Positions 45,841 through 54,517 of a stretch of 64,000 nt of DNA are shown one piece after another; within the stretch, counting starts at the first letter, position 1; the number at the start of each line of letters is the position of its first letter. Location: positions 1,562,077-1,626,076 of the forward strand of contig NZ_BBXF01000002.1 in assembly GCF_001570585.1 (NCBI RefSeq). Reading direction: 5' to 3'. Source of the DNA: Herbidospora daliensis. GTDB lineage: Bacteria; Actinomycetota; Actinomycetes; Streptosporangiales; Streptosporangiaceae. The notes under the pieces are model-generated. The model was not told the origin of the DNA, searched no databases, and was given only the letters and a program-made list of their open reading frames with translations. The translations under genes and the position numbers were made by a program.

Positions 45841-47871
45841 GTGAACCTTCCGGCGGAAACCAGTACCTTCGTCGGGCGAGACGCGGAGTTGTCCGAGGTC
45901 GGCCGACTGATCACCGAGTCGTCCGTGGTGACGCTCGCCGGTCCGGGCGGCGTGGGGAAGACGCGTCTGGCGTTCCGTGCGGCGGCCCAGCACGCCGGGG
46001 TTCACCTGGAGCCGGTCCGGGTGGCCGAATTGGCCGCCGAGCGCAACGGCGATCTGCTCGCCCACGCGGTCTCCGCTGCGCTCGGCCTCCCGGAACAGTC
46101 GGTCCGGCCCCAGGGCGAGGTGCTGGCCGCGCACCTCGCCGACAGCCGTCTGCTGATCGTGCTCGACACGGTCGAACACCTCGTCGGGCCCGCCCGCGCC
46201 CTGGTCGGCCAGGTGCTCGCGAAGGCGCCCGGCGTGCGTTTCCTGGTCACCAGCCGCCAGCCGCTCGGCCATCCGGCCGAACGCGTCTTCCGGGTCCGCC
46301 CGCTCGTCGAGACCGACGCCCTGCGCCTGTTCGCCGAACGCGCCGCCGCCGTCGTGCCCGGCTTCACCTCCACCGAGGAGGTCGCCGACCTCTGCCACCG
46401 GATGGAGGGCCTGCCGCTGGCCATCGAACTGGCCGCCCGGCGGTTGCGCTCGATGACCCCCAAAGAGCTGGCCGACCGGCTCGACGACCGGTTCGCGCTG
46501 CTGTCGGGCCACCGGGGCCGCACCGGCCGGCACGCCGCGCTGCGGACGTCGGTCGGCTGGAGCCACGAACTGTGCACCCCCGACGAGCGGTTGTTGTGGG
46601 CCCGGCTCTCGGTGTTCGCCGGGTCGTTCGAGGCCGAGGCGGCCCAGTACGTCTGCGGCGACGACCGGCTGCCCAACGTGCCCGGCACGCTGGCGAAGCT
46701 GGCCGACAAGTCGGTCGTCTGCGTCGTCGGCGACCGGTTCCACATGCTCGAGACCGTCCGCGTCTACGGCCGCGAGTGGCTGCGCGAACTCGGCGAGGAG
46801 GAGCACCTGATGCTCCGCCACCGCGACCACTACGTCGCGCTGGCCCGCCGCGCCGAGGCCGACTGGTGCGGCCCCAACCAGGCCACGTGGTCAGACTGGG
46901 CGCGCGGCGAGATGCCGAACCTGCGCCTGGCCCTCGACCGGAGCATCGCCAGCCCGATCGGCCTCGACCTGGTGGGCCGCCTGTGGTTCGTCTGGTACTG
47001 CCTCGGCCACGCCCGCGAAGGCCGCCACTACCTCGACCGCGCGTTGGAACGTAACACCGCCGACAGCCCCCAGCGCACCCGCGCCCTGTGGGCCGCCGCC
47101 TACGTCGCCTTCGCCCAGGGCGACCATGACCAGATGGCCATCCGCCTCACCCAGGCCCGTGAGGCCGCGCTGGCCCAGGAAGACCCGGCCGCCATCGGCC
47201 ACGCCTGCACCGGCGCCGCGAGCCTGGCCCTGTTCCAGGGCGACTTCGACGCCGTACGCCTGCTCGCCGAGGAGGCCATCGACCACCTCGACCGCGTCGG
47301 CGGCCGTTACGTCGCCCGCCTGTCGGCCCTGTCGCTGCTCGCGCTGGCCCTGATCGGGCGGGGCGACCCCGACGAGGCGGTGATCGTCCTGGAGGGCCAG
47401 CGGGCGGCGTGCGAGGCGCTCGGCGAGGAGTGGTCGCGCTCGATGGGCGACCAGATCAGGGCCGCCGCCGAACTCGGCCGGGGCGACGCCGTCACCGCCG
47501 ACCGCTACGCCCGCACCTCCCTGCGCACCATCTGGCGCCTGGGCGACGTGATGGGCAGCGCGATGGCCGTCGAACGCCTGGCCGCCTGCGCCGTCGCGAT
47601 GGGCGACGCCGTGCGCGCGGCCCGCCTGCTCGGCGTGGGGGAGCGGTTGTGGGACGAGTTCGGGCCGAGCCGCTTCGCCCCGCCCGGCTTCGTTGAGTCG
47701 CGCGGCCGCACCGACCGGCGCACCCGCCGCGTCCTCGGCGAACACGCCTACCTGGAGGCGTACGCCGAAGGCCGCCGGATGTCCCTCGACGGCGGCGTCG
47801 GATACGCCCTGGGCGGTCTTCCCAATTCCGGAGCGATGCGGTGGAATCATCCCGCCGATGAATGCCGATGA
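45841..47871 (+). CDS. AfsR-like NB-ARC ATPase without DNA-binding domain (copy 2)
   Basis: 676 residues from GTG at 45841. The P-loop is GPGGVGKT (34–41), Walker B RLLIVLDTVEHLVG, sensor-like RFLVTSRQPLGHPAE and LCHRMEGLPLAIELAARRL, followed by TPR-like helices. It is clearly a paralogue of the preceding protein (same order of motifs and similar length), and again no DNA-binding domain is seen. The N terminus NLPAETSTFVGRDAEL aligns with copy 1 TSFIGREPEI, which supports this start over an upstream TTG. Its end overlaps the ECF sigma gene by 14 bp. Confidence 0.85.
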   Translation: MNLPAETSTFVGRDAELSEVGRLITESSVVTLAGPGGVGKTRLAFRAAAQHAGVHLEPVRVAELAAERNGDLLAHAVSAALGLPEQSVRPQGEVLAAHLADSRLLIVLDTVEHLVGPARALVGQVLAKAPGVRFLVTSRQPLGHPAERVFRVRPLVETDALRLFAERAAAVVPGFTSTEEVADLCHRMEGLPLAIELAARRLRSMTPKELADRLDDRFALLSGHRGRTGRHAALRTSVGWSHELCTPDERLLWARLSVFAGSFEAEAAQYVCGDDRLPNVPGTLAKLADKSVVCVVGDRFHMLETVRVYGREWLRELGEEEHLMLRHRDHYVALARRAEADWCGPNQATWSDWARGEMPNLRLALDRSIASPIGLDLVGRLWFVWYCLGHAREGRHYLDRALERNTADSPQRTRALWAAAYVAFAQGDHDQMAIRLTQAREAALAQEDPAAIGHACTGAASLALFQGDFDAVRLLAEEAIDHLDRVGGRYVARLSALSLLALALIGRGDPDEAVIVLEGQRAACEALGEEWSRSMGDQIRAAAELGRGDAVTADRYARTSLRTIWRLGDVMGSAMAVERLAACAVAMGDAVRAARLLGVGERLWDEFGPSRFAPPGFVESRGRTDRRTRRVLGEHAYLEAYAEGRRMSLDGGVGYALGGLPNSGAMRWNHPADECR

Positions 47872-48421
47872 CCCGCCCCCTCTGACCGACGACGAAGCGG
47901 TCGGCCGTTCGCTCGCCGGTGACCTGACCGCCTACGAGGCGCTGGTCACCCGCTACACCGCGATCGCCCACCGCACGGCGTTCCTGCTCGGCGCGGGCGA
48001 CGAGGCCGAGGACGTGGTCCAGGAGGCGTTCGTCAAGGCCTATCGTCATCTGAGGTCGTTCCGGCGCGACTCGGCCTTCCGGCCCTGGTTGCTGCGCATC
48101 GTGGCCAACGAGACCCACAACACGACCCGGTCGCGCGGCCGCCGGGCCGACCTGTCGGTCCGGCTCGAAGCGGTGCGCGACGGCGGCGGCCCCGAAGATC
48201 CGCAGGACACGGCGGTGGCCGGCGACCGGTCGGCCCGGCTGCTCGCGGCGGTCCGGGCCCTGCCTGATCGGGAACGCGAAGCGGTGGTCTGCCGGTATTT
48301 CCTGCAGTTGTCCGAAGCCGAGACGGCCGAGGTCCTCGACTGCCCGATCGGGTCGGTGAAGAGCCGCACCCACCGGGGCCTGCGACGCCTGAGGGAGGAG
48401 GTGGACCGTGAACTCCTCTGA
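47858..48421 (+). CDS. ECF-type RNA polymerase sigma factor
   Basis: 187 residues. Region 2 includes AEDVVQEAFVKAYRHLRSFRRDSAFRPWLLRIVANETHN. Region 4 has LPDREREAVVCRYFLQLSEAETAEVLDCPIGSVKSRTHRGLRRLRE. Together they make a complete ECF sigma factor. ATG at 47858 lies within the end of the preceding gene, so the two may be co-transcribed. A membrane protein gene overlaps its end by 14 bp and is the candidate regulator. Confidence 0.9.
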   Translation: MNADDPPPLTDDEAVGRSLAGDLTAYEALVTRYTAIAHRTAFLLGAGDEAEDVVQEAFVKAYRHLRSFRRDSAFRPWLLRIVANETHNTTRSRGRRADLSVRLEAVRDGGGPEDPQDTAVAGDRSARLLAAVRALPDREREAVVCRYFLQLSEAETAEVLDCPIGSVKSRTHRGLRRLREEVDRELL

Positions 48422-49115
48422 CGACCCCTTCGAGGCCGAACTGCGCGCCCTGGGCGAGTCCCTGCACGTGCCGCCGCCACCCCCGGCGATGGCCGACCGG
48501 GTGCTGACCGCCCTGCGGGAGCCCGCGCCGCAGCGCCGCTTCACCACGAAGCGGCTGGCCGCCCTGGTGGCCGCCTTCCTGGTCGTGCTGATCGCCGCCA
48601 CCCCGCAGGGCCGCGCGGCGGTCGCCGAGGTGCTGCGCTTCGCCGGGGTCGAGATCGAGGTCGGCGGCTCGGCGCCGCTGCCCTCGGGGTCCCCCTCCCC
48701 GCTGCCCGCCGAGACGAGCGCCGCGCTGGCCGAGGCCCGCGAGGCGGTGGCGTTCCCGCTGGTCGTCCCGGCCGCGCTCGGCGAACCCGACCAGGTCACG
48801 GTGGCCGACGGAGGTCAGGTCGTCAGCATGTACTGGGACGGGATCCGCCTCGACCAGTACGACGGCAGCCTGCGCGAGGTCTGGCACAAGGAGCTCGGCG
48901 AACCGTTCCCGCAGCAGACCTGGCTGGGCACGACGTCGGGCGTCTGGATCCCGCAGCAGCACGGCATCGAGTACCTGCCCAGCGCGGGCGGGACCCCGGT
49001 CTCGCTCCGGCTCGCCGGCCCGACCCTGATCTGGCAACTCGGCCGCGTCGGCCTGAGGCTCGAAGGCGTGCCCGACCTGGAGCAGGCCAAGAAGATCGCG
49101 AACTCAGCTCGCTAG
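48408..49115 (+). CDS. Membrane protein paired with the ECF sigma factor (putative regulator)
   Basis: 235 residues from a GTG start. A short cytoplasmic N terminus (about 1–42, no HxxxCxxC zinc motif of classical anti-sigma factors) is followed by one membrane helix (KRLAALVAAFLVVLIAATPQGRAAVAEVL), a Pro/Ser linker and an extracytoplasmic domain with Trp/Asp-rich strands (VSMYWDGIRLDQYDG). The overlap with the sigma gene points to a coupled regulatory role, but anti-sigma function is inferred from position alone. It converges on the adenosine deaminase gene with a 12-bp overlap. Confidence 0.75.
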   Translation: MNSSDDPFEAELRALGESLHVPPPPPAMADRVLTALREPAPQRRFTTKRLAALVAAFLVVLIAATPQGRAAVAEVLRFAGVEIEVGGSAPLPSGSPSPLPAETSAALAEAREAVAFPLVVPAALGEPDQVTVADGGQVVSMYWDGIRLDQYDGSLREVWHKELGEPFPQQTWLGTTSGVWIPQQHGIEYLPSAGGTPVSLRLAGPTLIWQLGRVGLRLEGVPDLEQAKKIANSAR

Positions 49116-50123
49116 CCACGCGTCGATGTCGGCGATGATCTCCTTGCGGACCGGCTCGGGGGCCGTCGACGACCTGATCGACTGGCGGGCCAGCTCGGCC
49201 AGCTCGGCGTCGGAGAAGCCGTAGACGTCTCTGGCCAGTTCGTACTGCGGCAGCAGCCGCGCGCCGAACAGCAGCGGGTCGTCGGCGCCCAGCGCGATCG
49301 GCACCCCGGCCTCGAAGAGCCTTCTGAGCGGTACGTCTTCGGGACCCCGCGCCACCCCCAGGCCCACGTTCGACAACGGGCAGACCTCGCAGGTGATCTG
49401 CCGGTCGGCCAGCCGCTCCATCAGCCGGGGGCTCTCCGCCGCCCGTACACCGTGACCGACGCGGTCGGCCCCCAGGTCGTCGACGCACTCGGCGACCGAG
49501 GCCGCGCCCAGCAGCTCGCCGCCGTGGGGCACCGCCAGCAGCCCGGCCCGCTTCGCGATCCGGAACGCCGCGTCGAAGTCGCGGGCCCGGCCGCGCCGCT
49601 CGTCGTTGGACAACCCGAACCCGACCACGCCCTTGTCGGCGTACTGCGCCGCCAGCCGGGCGAGGGTGCGGGCGTCGAGCGGATGGCGGGTGCGGTTGGC
49701 CGCCACGATCACCGCGACCCCGACCCCGGTCGCCACCGACGCCAGCCGGGCCGCGTCGAGCGCCAGCTCCAGCGTCTCGGTCAGGCCGCCGAACCTCGAG
49801 GCGTAGCCCGACGGGTCGACCTGGATCTCCAGCCACCGCGAGCCCTCACGGGCCTCGTCCTCGGCCGCCTCGCGGACCAGCCGGTAGACGTCGGAGGGCC
49901 GCCGGAGCACCGACCGGGCGATGTCGTAGAGCCGCTGGAACCGGAACCAGCCGCGTTCGTCGGTGGCGTGCAGCTGCGGCGGCCAGTCCTGCACCAGCGC
50001 GTCGGGCAGGTGGACCCCCTGCTCGCGCGCGAGCTCGATGAGGGTTGAATGGCGCATCGAGCCGGTGAAGTGCAGGTGGAGATGTGCCTTGGGGAGTCTG
50101 TCGAGTGGCCGCCGCATCTCCAT
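49104..50123 (-). CDS. Adenosine deaminase family protein
   Basis: 339 residues. The N-terminal metal motif is KAHLHLHFTGSMR. The mid-section has VPHGGELLG with a His and Glu, and the C-terminal ALGADDPLLFG holds the Asp pair, as in adenosine/adenine deaminases that use Zn2+. It hydrolyses adenosine to inosine, or a related purine. The ATG at 50123 has GCAGG just upstream; an earlier ATG at 50141 is in frame. It is divergent from the next sigma factor gene, and its end overlaps the membrane protein gene. Confidence 0.88.
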   Translation of the reverse strand: MEMRRPLDRLPKAHLHLHFTGSMRHSTLIELAREQGVHLPDALVQDWPPQLHATDERGWFRFQRLYDIARSVLRRPSDVYRLVREAAEDEAREGSRWLEIQVDPSGYASRFGGLTETLELALDAARLASVATGVGVAVIVAANRTRHPLDARTLARLAAQYADKGVVGFGLSNDERRGRARDFDAAFRIAKRAGLLAVPHGGELLGAASVAECVDDLGADRVGHGVRAAESPRLMERLADRQITCEVCPLSNVGLGVARGPEDVPLRRLFEAGVPIALGADDPLLFGARLLPQYELARDVYGFSDAELAELARQSIRSSTAPEPVRKEIIADIDAWLAS

Positions 50124-50190
50124 ATCCTGCCGCAACGGCACTCAACCCTTCACCCGCTTCGCGCGTTGTGGACGAGCGAAAGGGGAGCCC

Positions 50191-50685
50191 ATGACCGATG
50201 AAGACGAAGCGGCCTTCGACGAGTTCGTGGCCGCGCGCAGCACGGCGCTGCTCCGCACCGCGATCCTCGTCTGCGGCGCCAGCGCCCACGACGCCGAGGA
50301 TCTGGTTCAGGGCGCGCTGGAAAAGGTCTACCGCCACTGGTCCCGCATCCGGGCCGACAACCCGGAGGCCTACGCCAGGAAAGTGGTGGTCAACAGCGCC
50401 ATCACCCGCTCGCGTCGCCGGCGCGTGATCCAGGAGATCACGTTCGCCGCGCCGCCCGACACCCCCGTCGAGGGTCCCGACCTCGGTCTTCGCGAAGCGA
50501 TGCTGACCGAGCTGCGCAAACTGCCGGCCCGCATGCGGGCCGTCCTGGTGCTGCGCTACTGGGAGGACCAGTCGGAGGCCGAGACGGCCGTCCTGCTGGG
50601 GTGTTCGGTCGGCACGGTGAAGAGCCAGGCGGCGCGGGGGCTCGCCAGGATTCGTGAAGCGATGGTTGAAGGAGTGCCCGCATGA
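50191..50685 (+). CDS. SigE-family ECF sigma factor
   Basis: 164 residues. EFVAARSTALLRTAILVCGASAHDAEDLVQGALEKVYRHWSRI (region 2) and LPARMRAVLVLRYWEDQSEAETAVLLGCSVGTVKSQAARGLARIRE (region 4) are the compact actinobacterial SigE-family pattern. The ATG is preceded by AAGGGGAG. The next gene begins within its stop (ATGA), coupling it to a PASTA-domain membrane protein. It is closely related to the sigma factor at 51654–52139. Confidence 0.92.
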   Translation: MTDEDEAAFDEFVAARSTALLRTAILVCGASAHDAEDLVQGALEKVYRHWSRIRADNPEAYARKVVVNSAITRSRRRRVIQEITFAAPPDTPVEGPDLGLREAMLTELRKLPARMRAVLVLRYWEDQSEAETAVLLGCSVGTVKSQAARGLARIREAMVEGVPA

Positions 50686-51617
50686 ACGTCGAGGAAGCAC
50701 TGAAAGAGGCGATGCGCGCCAAGGTGGGCGAGGTCTACGCGCCACCGTCGATGGGCAGCGCCGTCCGGCGCCGCCGGCGCCGTTCGCTCGTCCGGTTCCG
50801 TACGACCGGAGCCGTCCTGGTCACCGCGGCGGTCGCGGTCACCGTGCCCGTCGTGCTGACCAACACCACCCCGCAGGCCGGACCGGCGGCCGGCGCCTCG
50901 GCGCCCGCCATCGCGGTGCCCGGCATCGTCGTGCCCGACGTGGTCGGCATGAACGCCAAGCAGGCCTACCTGCTGCTGGAGCAGGCCGGCCTGACCCCGG
51001 TGCTCATGACGCCGGGAGAGGGCGCCGACCAGGCCGGCGTGGTCGCGGGCGAGAAGGTGATCATGACCGAGCCGGCCGCGGGCGCCGTCGCCGACCCGAA
51101 GGCGCTCGTCCAGATCAAGGTCCCGTGGGAGCCCGCGCCGACCGTCTCCCCGACCGCCCCGGAGGACGAGGGCGGCAAGCCGGAGATCGCGAACCTGGGC
51201 GACCTCGGCGACGGCCTGACCTGGATGGGCATCCACGTCGGCTACCTCCCCGACGGCGTGAAGTGGGGCGGCGACTCCTACGTGGGCGGCTTCGGCCCGA
51301 AGTCCGCCACCGTGCCCTACGTCACCGCGGGCCTGGAGGAGGGCATGTACTCCATCCAGGTGATCGTCGGCGTCGACCGGAACCTGCTGCGCCGCGACGG
51401 CGAGCAGGTCGCCCCCGGCACCTGGATCTCCAACTACGGCGAAGGCGGCGAGAAGCTCGACTTCGGCGCCGGCTCGACCCTGACCGCCAGCCGCGACCTG
51501 CCCGGCGACCAGGTGGTCCAGGTCCTGTTCAGCCCCGACTACAGCGCCTCGCTCGGCGAGAAGACGGCCCTGGCCGAGATCGCCAAGGTGATCGAGCACA
51601 TCCGCGTCGAGAAGTAG
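50682..51617 (+). CDS. PASTA-domain membrane protein coupled to a SigE-family sigma factor
   Basis: 311 residues. A basic cytoplasmic tail (about 1–40, with RRRRRRS) precedes one membrane helix (about 42–62). One PASTA domain follows (about 85–146; VPDVVGMNAKQAYLLLEQAGL…EKVIMTEPAAG). The C-terminal extracytoplasmic domain is rich in Gly and Tyr. PASTA domains bind muropeptides in other proteins, so an envelope-stress sensor is plausible (inference). No zinc anti-sigma motif is seen. It starts in the last bases of the sigma gene (ATGA). Confidence 0.82.
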   Translation: MNVEEALKEAMRAKVGEVYAPPSMGSAVRRRRRRSLVRFRTTGAVLVTAAVAVTVPVVLTNTTPQAGPAAGASAPAIAVPGIVVPDVVGMNAKQAYLLLEQAGLTPVLMTPGEGADQAGVVAGEKVIMTEPAAGAVADPKALVQIKVPWEPAPTVSPTAPEDEGGKPEIANLGDLGDGLTWMGIHVGYLPDGVKWGGDSYVGGFGPKSATVPYVTAGLEEGMYSIQVIVGVDRNLLRRDGEQVAPGTWISNYGEGGEKLDFGAGSTLTASRDLPGDQVVQVLFSPDYSASLGEKTALAEIAKVIEHIRVEK

Positions 51618-51653
51618 GACAACCTCCCCGCCCGGTCAGGCGTATGTGAGGAC

Positions 51654-52139
51654 ATGACGGGATTCGCGGACTTCGTCGCCGCCCGGGGCACCGCCCTGCT
51701 GCGGACGGCGTACCTCACCTGCGGGTCCGTCCACGAAGCCGAAGACGTGCTGCAGGCCGCTCTGGAGAAGGCCTGCCGCAACTGGTCCCGGATCGACGAT
51801 CGCGATCCGGAGCCCTACGTGCGGCGCATCATCGTCAACACCGTCATCAGCCGGGCCAGACGCCGGGCGATCCTGCGGATCATCCCCACGGGATCGCCGC
51901 CCGACCGCCCGGCCCCCGCCGACGACGTGGTGCTGCGCCAGGTGCTCATGGACGGCCTGCGAGCCCTCCCGCCCCGCCAGCGCGCGGTCATCGTGCTGCG
52001 CTACTGGGAGGACCTGACCGAAGCCCAGACCGCCGAGATCCTCGGCTGTTCCACCGGCACGGTGAAGAGCCAGGCGGCCAAGGCCATGGCCCGCCTCCGC
52101 ACCCTGCTGGGGGAGGAGGTGAGCAGTGCTGGAACATGA
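51654..52139 (+). CDS. SigE-family ECF sigma factor (second copy)
   Basis: 161 residues with the same architecture as the 50191–50685 protein: FADFVAARGTALLRTAYLTCGSVHEAEDVLQAALEKACRNWSRI and LPPRQRAVIVLRYWEDLTEAQTAEILGCSTGTVKSQAAKAMARLR. The two are probably a local duplication. It overlaps the following membrane protein gene by 14 bp. Confidence 0.92.
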   Translation: MTGFADFVAARGTALLRTAYLTCGSVHEAEDVLQAALEKACRNWSRIDDRDPEPYVRRIIVNTVISRARRRAILRIIPTGSPPDRPAPADDVVLRQVLMDGLRALPPRQRAVIVLRYWEDLTEAQTAEILGCSTGTVKSQAAKAMARLRTLLGEEVSSAGT

Positions 52140-52695
52140 CCTCAAGGCGGCCATGACCGCCGAGACGGCCGCCCTGACGATCGCCCCCGACCTGGCCGAA
52201 CGCGTCGAACGCCGGGCCCGCCGCGGCAGGTGGCGAACCCGCCTCGCCGCGCTCCTGGCCGCGGTGCTGGCCGCCGCCGGCTGGTGGCTCGTCCCCAACC
52301 TGCTCGGTACGCCGGCCGCCCGGCCGGACCGGATGATCGACGGCGTGGAGCTCGGTCATCTCCCGGCCGGCCTGGTCAGGCAGCCCGACCTCCGGCAGGC
52401 CGAGGGCGAGGTCACGATCACGACCGCGCGGTGGATCCACCTCGCGGGAGAGAGCCGTCTGGAACGAAGCGTCAACGTGAGCGTCGCCCGGGGGCCCATC
52501 GCGACCACCGAGGCCTGGCGCGTCTACAGCGGCGAGGACGAACTCGACGCGGTGGTCGCCGGCCACCCGGGCACCCGCATGAGGAGCCCGCACGGCGAGT
52601 TCTTCTACTGGGCGCCCGCGCCCGACCTCGCCATCACGGTCATGACCATGGGCGAGGTCAGCCTGGAGGCCGTCGTCGCCGGGCTCGACTACTAG
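52126..52695 (+). CDS. Membrane protein paired with the second SigE-family sigma factor
   Basis: 189 residues from a GTG start. A cytoplasmic segment (about 1–37, ending [14 protein letters not shown]) is followed by a membrane helix ([22 protein letters not shown]) and an extracytoplasmic domain of ~125 residues. No anti-sigma zinc motif is present. The overlap with the sigma gene suggests it regulates it; this is inference. It ends against the convergent aminotransferase gene with a 4-bp overlap. Confidence 0.75.
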   Translation: MLEHDLKAAMTAETAALTIAPDLAERVERRARRGRWRTRLAALLAAVLAAAGWWLVPNLLGTPAARPDRMIDGVELGHLPAGLVRQPDLRQAEGEVTITTARWIHLAGESRLERSVNVSVARGPIATTEAWRVYSGEDELDAVVAGHPGTRMRSPHGEFFYWAPAPDLAITVMTMGEVSLEAVVAGLDY

Positions 52696-53891
52696 CGGGC
52701 CTCGCCGAAGAGCTTGCCCAGGCGGGTGACCCCTTCGGCGAGGTCGTCGTCGCCCAGGGCGTAGGAGAGCCGGAAGTACCCCGGCGTGCCGAACGCCTCG
52801 CCCGGCACCACCGCGACCTCGGCCTCCTCCAGCACCAGCTCGGCCAGCTCGACCGACGACGCCGCCCGGCGGCCCCGGATCTCCTTGCCGATCAGCTCCT
52901 TGACCGACGGGTAGACGTAGAAGGCCCCGAACGGCTCGGGGCAGACCACGCCCGGGATCTCGTTCAGCATCCGGACCATCGTCTGCCGCCGCCGGTCGAA
53001 GGCGGTCCGCATCTCGGCCACCGCCGACAGGTCGCCCGACACCGCCGCCAGCGCCGCCGCCTGGGCCACGTTCGACACGTTCGACGTCGAGTGGGACTGC
53101 AGGTTGGTGGCCGCCTTCACCACGTCGGAGGGCCCGATCAGCCAGCCGACCCGCCAGCCGGTCATCGCGTACGTCTTGGCCACGCCGTTGAGCACCACGA
53201 CCTTGTCGGCCAGCTCGGGGACGGCGGTCGCGATGCTGGTGAACGTCGCGGAGCCGTACACGAGATGCTCGTAGATCTCGTCGGTCACGACCCACAGGTC
53301 GTGCTCGACCGCCCAGCGGCCGATCGCCTCGACCTGCTCGGGGGAGTAGACCGCCCCGGTCGGGTTCGACGGCGAGACGAACAGCAGCGCCTTGGTCCGC
53401 TCGGTCCGGGCCGCCTCCAGCTGCTCCACCGACGCCAGGTAGCCGCTGCCCTCGTCGGTCACCACGTCGACCTGGACGCCCCCGGCCAGCTTGATCGCCT
53501 CGGGGTAGGTGGTCCAGTAGGGCGCCACGACCAGCACCTCGTCACCCGGGTCGAGCAGGGTCGCGAAGACCGCGTAGACGGCGTGCTTGCCGCCGTTGGT
53601 GACCAGCACCCGGCCCGCGTCGACCTCGAACCCGGAGTCGCGCAGCGTCTTGGCCGCGATGGCCTGCTTCAGCTCCGGCAGCCCGCCCGGCGGCGTGTAC
53701 TTGTGGAACCGGTCCTCCGCGCAGGCCGCCACGGCCGCTTCGACGATGTAGCCGGGCGTCGGGAAGTCGGGCTCCCCGGCGCCGAAGCCGATCACGGGCC
53801 GGCCGGCGGCCTTCATCGCCTTCGCCCGGGCGTCGACGGCGAGGGTGGCTGACTCGGAGATGGCGGCGACACGCGCGGAGATTCGGCTCAT
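52692..53891 (-). CDS. Aspartate aminotransferase (class I PLP)
   Basis: 399 residues. [19 protein letters not shown] near the N terminus, [28 protein letters not shown], and the PLP Lys in [17 protein letters not shown] fit the bacterial I-gamma aspartate aminotransferase branch. It exchanges amino groups between aspartate and 2-oxoglutarate; some relatives also use prephenate. ATG at 53891 is chosen; an ATG at 53897 is also in frame. It converges on the sigma-associated membrane gene and is divergent from the tRNA-Trp/secE region. Confidence 0.9.
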   Translation of the reverse strand: MSRISARVAAISESATLAVDARAKAMKAAGRPVIGFGAGEPDFPTPGYIVEAAVAACAEDRFHKYTPPGGLPELKQAIAAKTLRDSGFEVDAGRVLVTNGGKHAVYAVFATLLDPGDEVLVVAPYWTTYPEAIKLAGGVQVDVVTDEGSGYLASVEQLEAARTERTKALLFVSPSNPTGAVYSPEQVEAIGRWAVEHDLWVVTDEIYEHLVYGSATFTSIATAVPELADKVVVLNGVAKTYAMTGWRVGWLIGPSDVVKAATNLQSHSTSNVSNVAQAAALAAVSGDLSAVAEMRTAFDRRRQTMVRMLNEIPGVVCPEPFGAFYVYPSVKELIGKEIRGRRAASSVELAELVLEEAEVAVVPGEAFGTPGYFRLSYALGDDDLAEGVTRLGKLFGEAR

Positions 53892-53999
53892 GCGCACATG
53901 TTTTCAGACCGGTATCCCGCCGCCCCGCCATTTCCACGATGCGGACGGTACCGTTGACCTGCGCGGCCGTACTGGTTCGACGAAGTGACCGATCCTGCG

Positions 54000-54005
54000 T
54001 ACACT
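54000..54005 (+). promoter_or_regulatory. Weak candidate promoter for the tRNA-Trp–secE–nusG region
   Basis: TACACT is a good -10-like hexamer about 70 bp before the tRNA. The best -35 match is TTCGAC with an 18-bp spacer, which is poor. A 7-bp hairpin (GAACGGA/TCCGTTC, 54033–54050) follows in the spacer. Use with caution. Confidence 0.3.
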
Positions 54006-54073
54006 TCCACGTCTAGTGGCCCACAACGGCGGGAACGGAAGCCTCCGTTCTCCTGTAGTGTGGTGCACGGCTT

Positions 54074-54146
54074 AGGGCACTAGCGCAATTGGTAGCGCAC
54101 CGGTCTCCAAAACCGGCGGTTGGGGGTTCGAGTCCCTCGTGCCCTG
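54074..54146 (+). tRNA. tRNA-Trp (anticodon CCA)
   Basis: 73 nt cloverleaf. The acceptor AGGGCAC pairs with GTGCCCT, the D-arm is GCGC–AATTGGTA–GCGC, the anticodon arm CCGGT-CTCCAAA-ACCGG has anticodon CCA, and the T-arm contains GGTTCGAGTCC. No CCA end is encoded. It sits directly upstream of secE, as in many actinomycetes, and may be co-transcribed. Confidence 0.95.
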
Positions 54147-54191
54147 CGGAGTGCGGTCCGCGCACTAAGGGCGTATGAGCCGCCGGTTGCG

Positions 54192-54473
54192 ATGGACACG
54201 ACGGATCAGGTGAGGACTGTGGCGATCGACACGCGCGGCGAGGCCGCGGCTCAGCCGGAAAAGCCGAGTGGCGAGAAGAAGGCCAAGCGCACCACCCCTG
54301 CCCTTTTCTATCGGCAGGCAGTAGCGGAGCTCCGCAAGGTCATCTGGCCTACGCGCAAAGAGCTGATCAACTACACCATCGTGGTCCTCGTTTTCTGCCT
54401 GATCATGGTCGGAATCGTGTCCGCACTAGACTTCCTTTTGACGCAGGGTGTGCTGGCGGTCTTCGGTTCCTGA
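54192..54473 (+). CDS. secE: Preprotein translocase subunit SecE
   Basis: 93 residues. A charged N terminus precedes AVAELRKVIWPTRKELINY, the SecE signature, then one membrane helix (TIVVLVFCLIMVGIVSALDFLL). It stabilises SecY in the translocon. The start is uncertain: the ATG at 54192 is assumed, but GTG at 54219 preceded by a GTGAGGA stretch is close by. nusG follows 44 bp downstream. Confidence 0.92.
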   Translation: MDTTDQVRTVAIDTRGEAAAQPEKPSGEKKAKRTTPALFYRQAVAELRKVIWPTRKELINYTIVVLVFCLIMVGIVSALDFLLTQGVLAVFGS

Positions 54474-54517
54474 CCCGCCCAGCACAGTAAAACCCGACGG
54501 AAAGAGGAATAGCCATC

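Noticed and set aside
54033-54050. Hairpin GAACGGA/TCCGTTC before tRNA-Trp as a terminator
   Set aside because: Short stem with no T-run, and no upstream gene in that direction to terminate.
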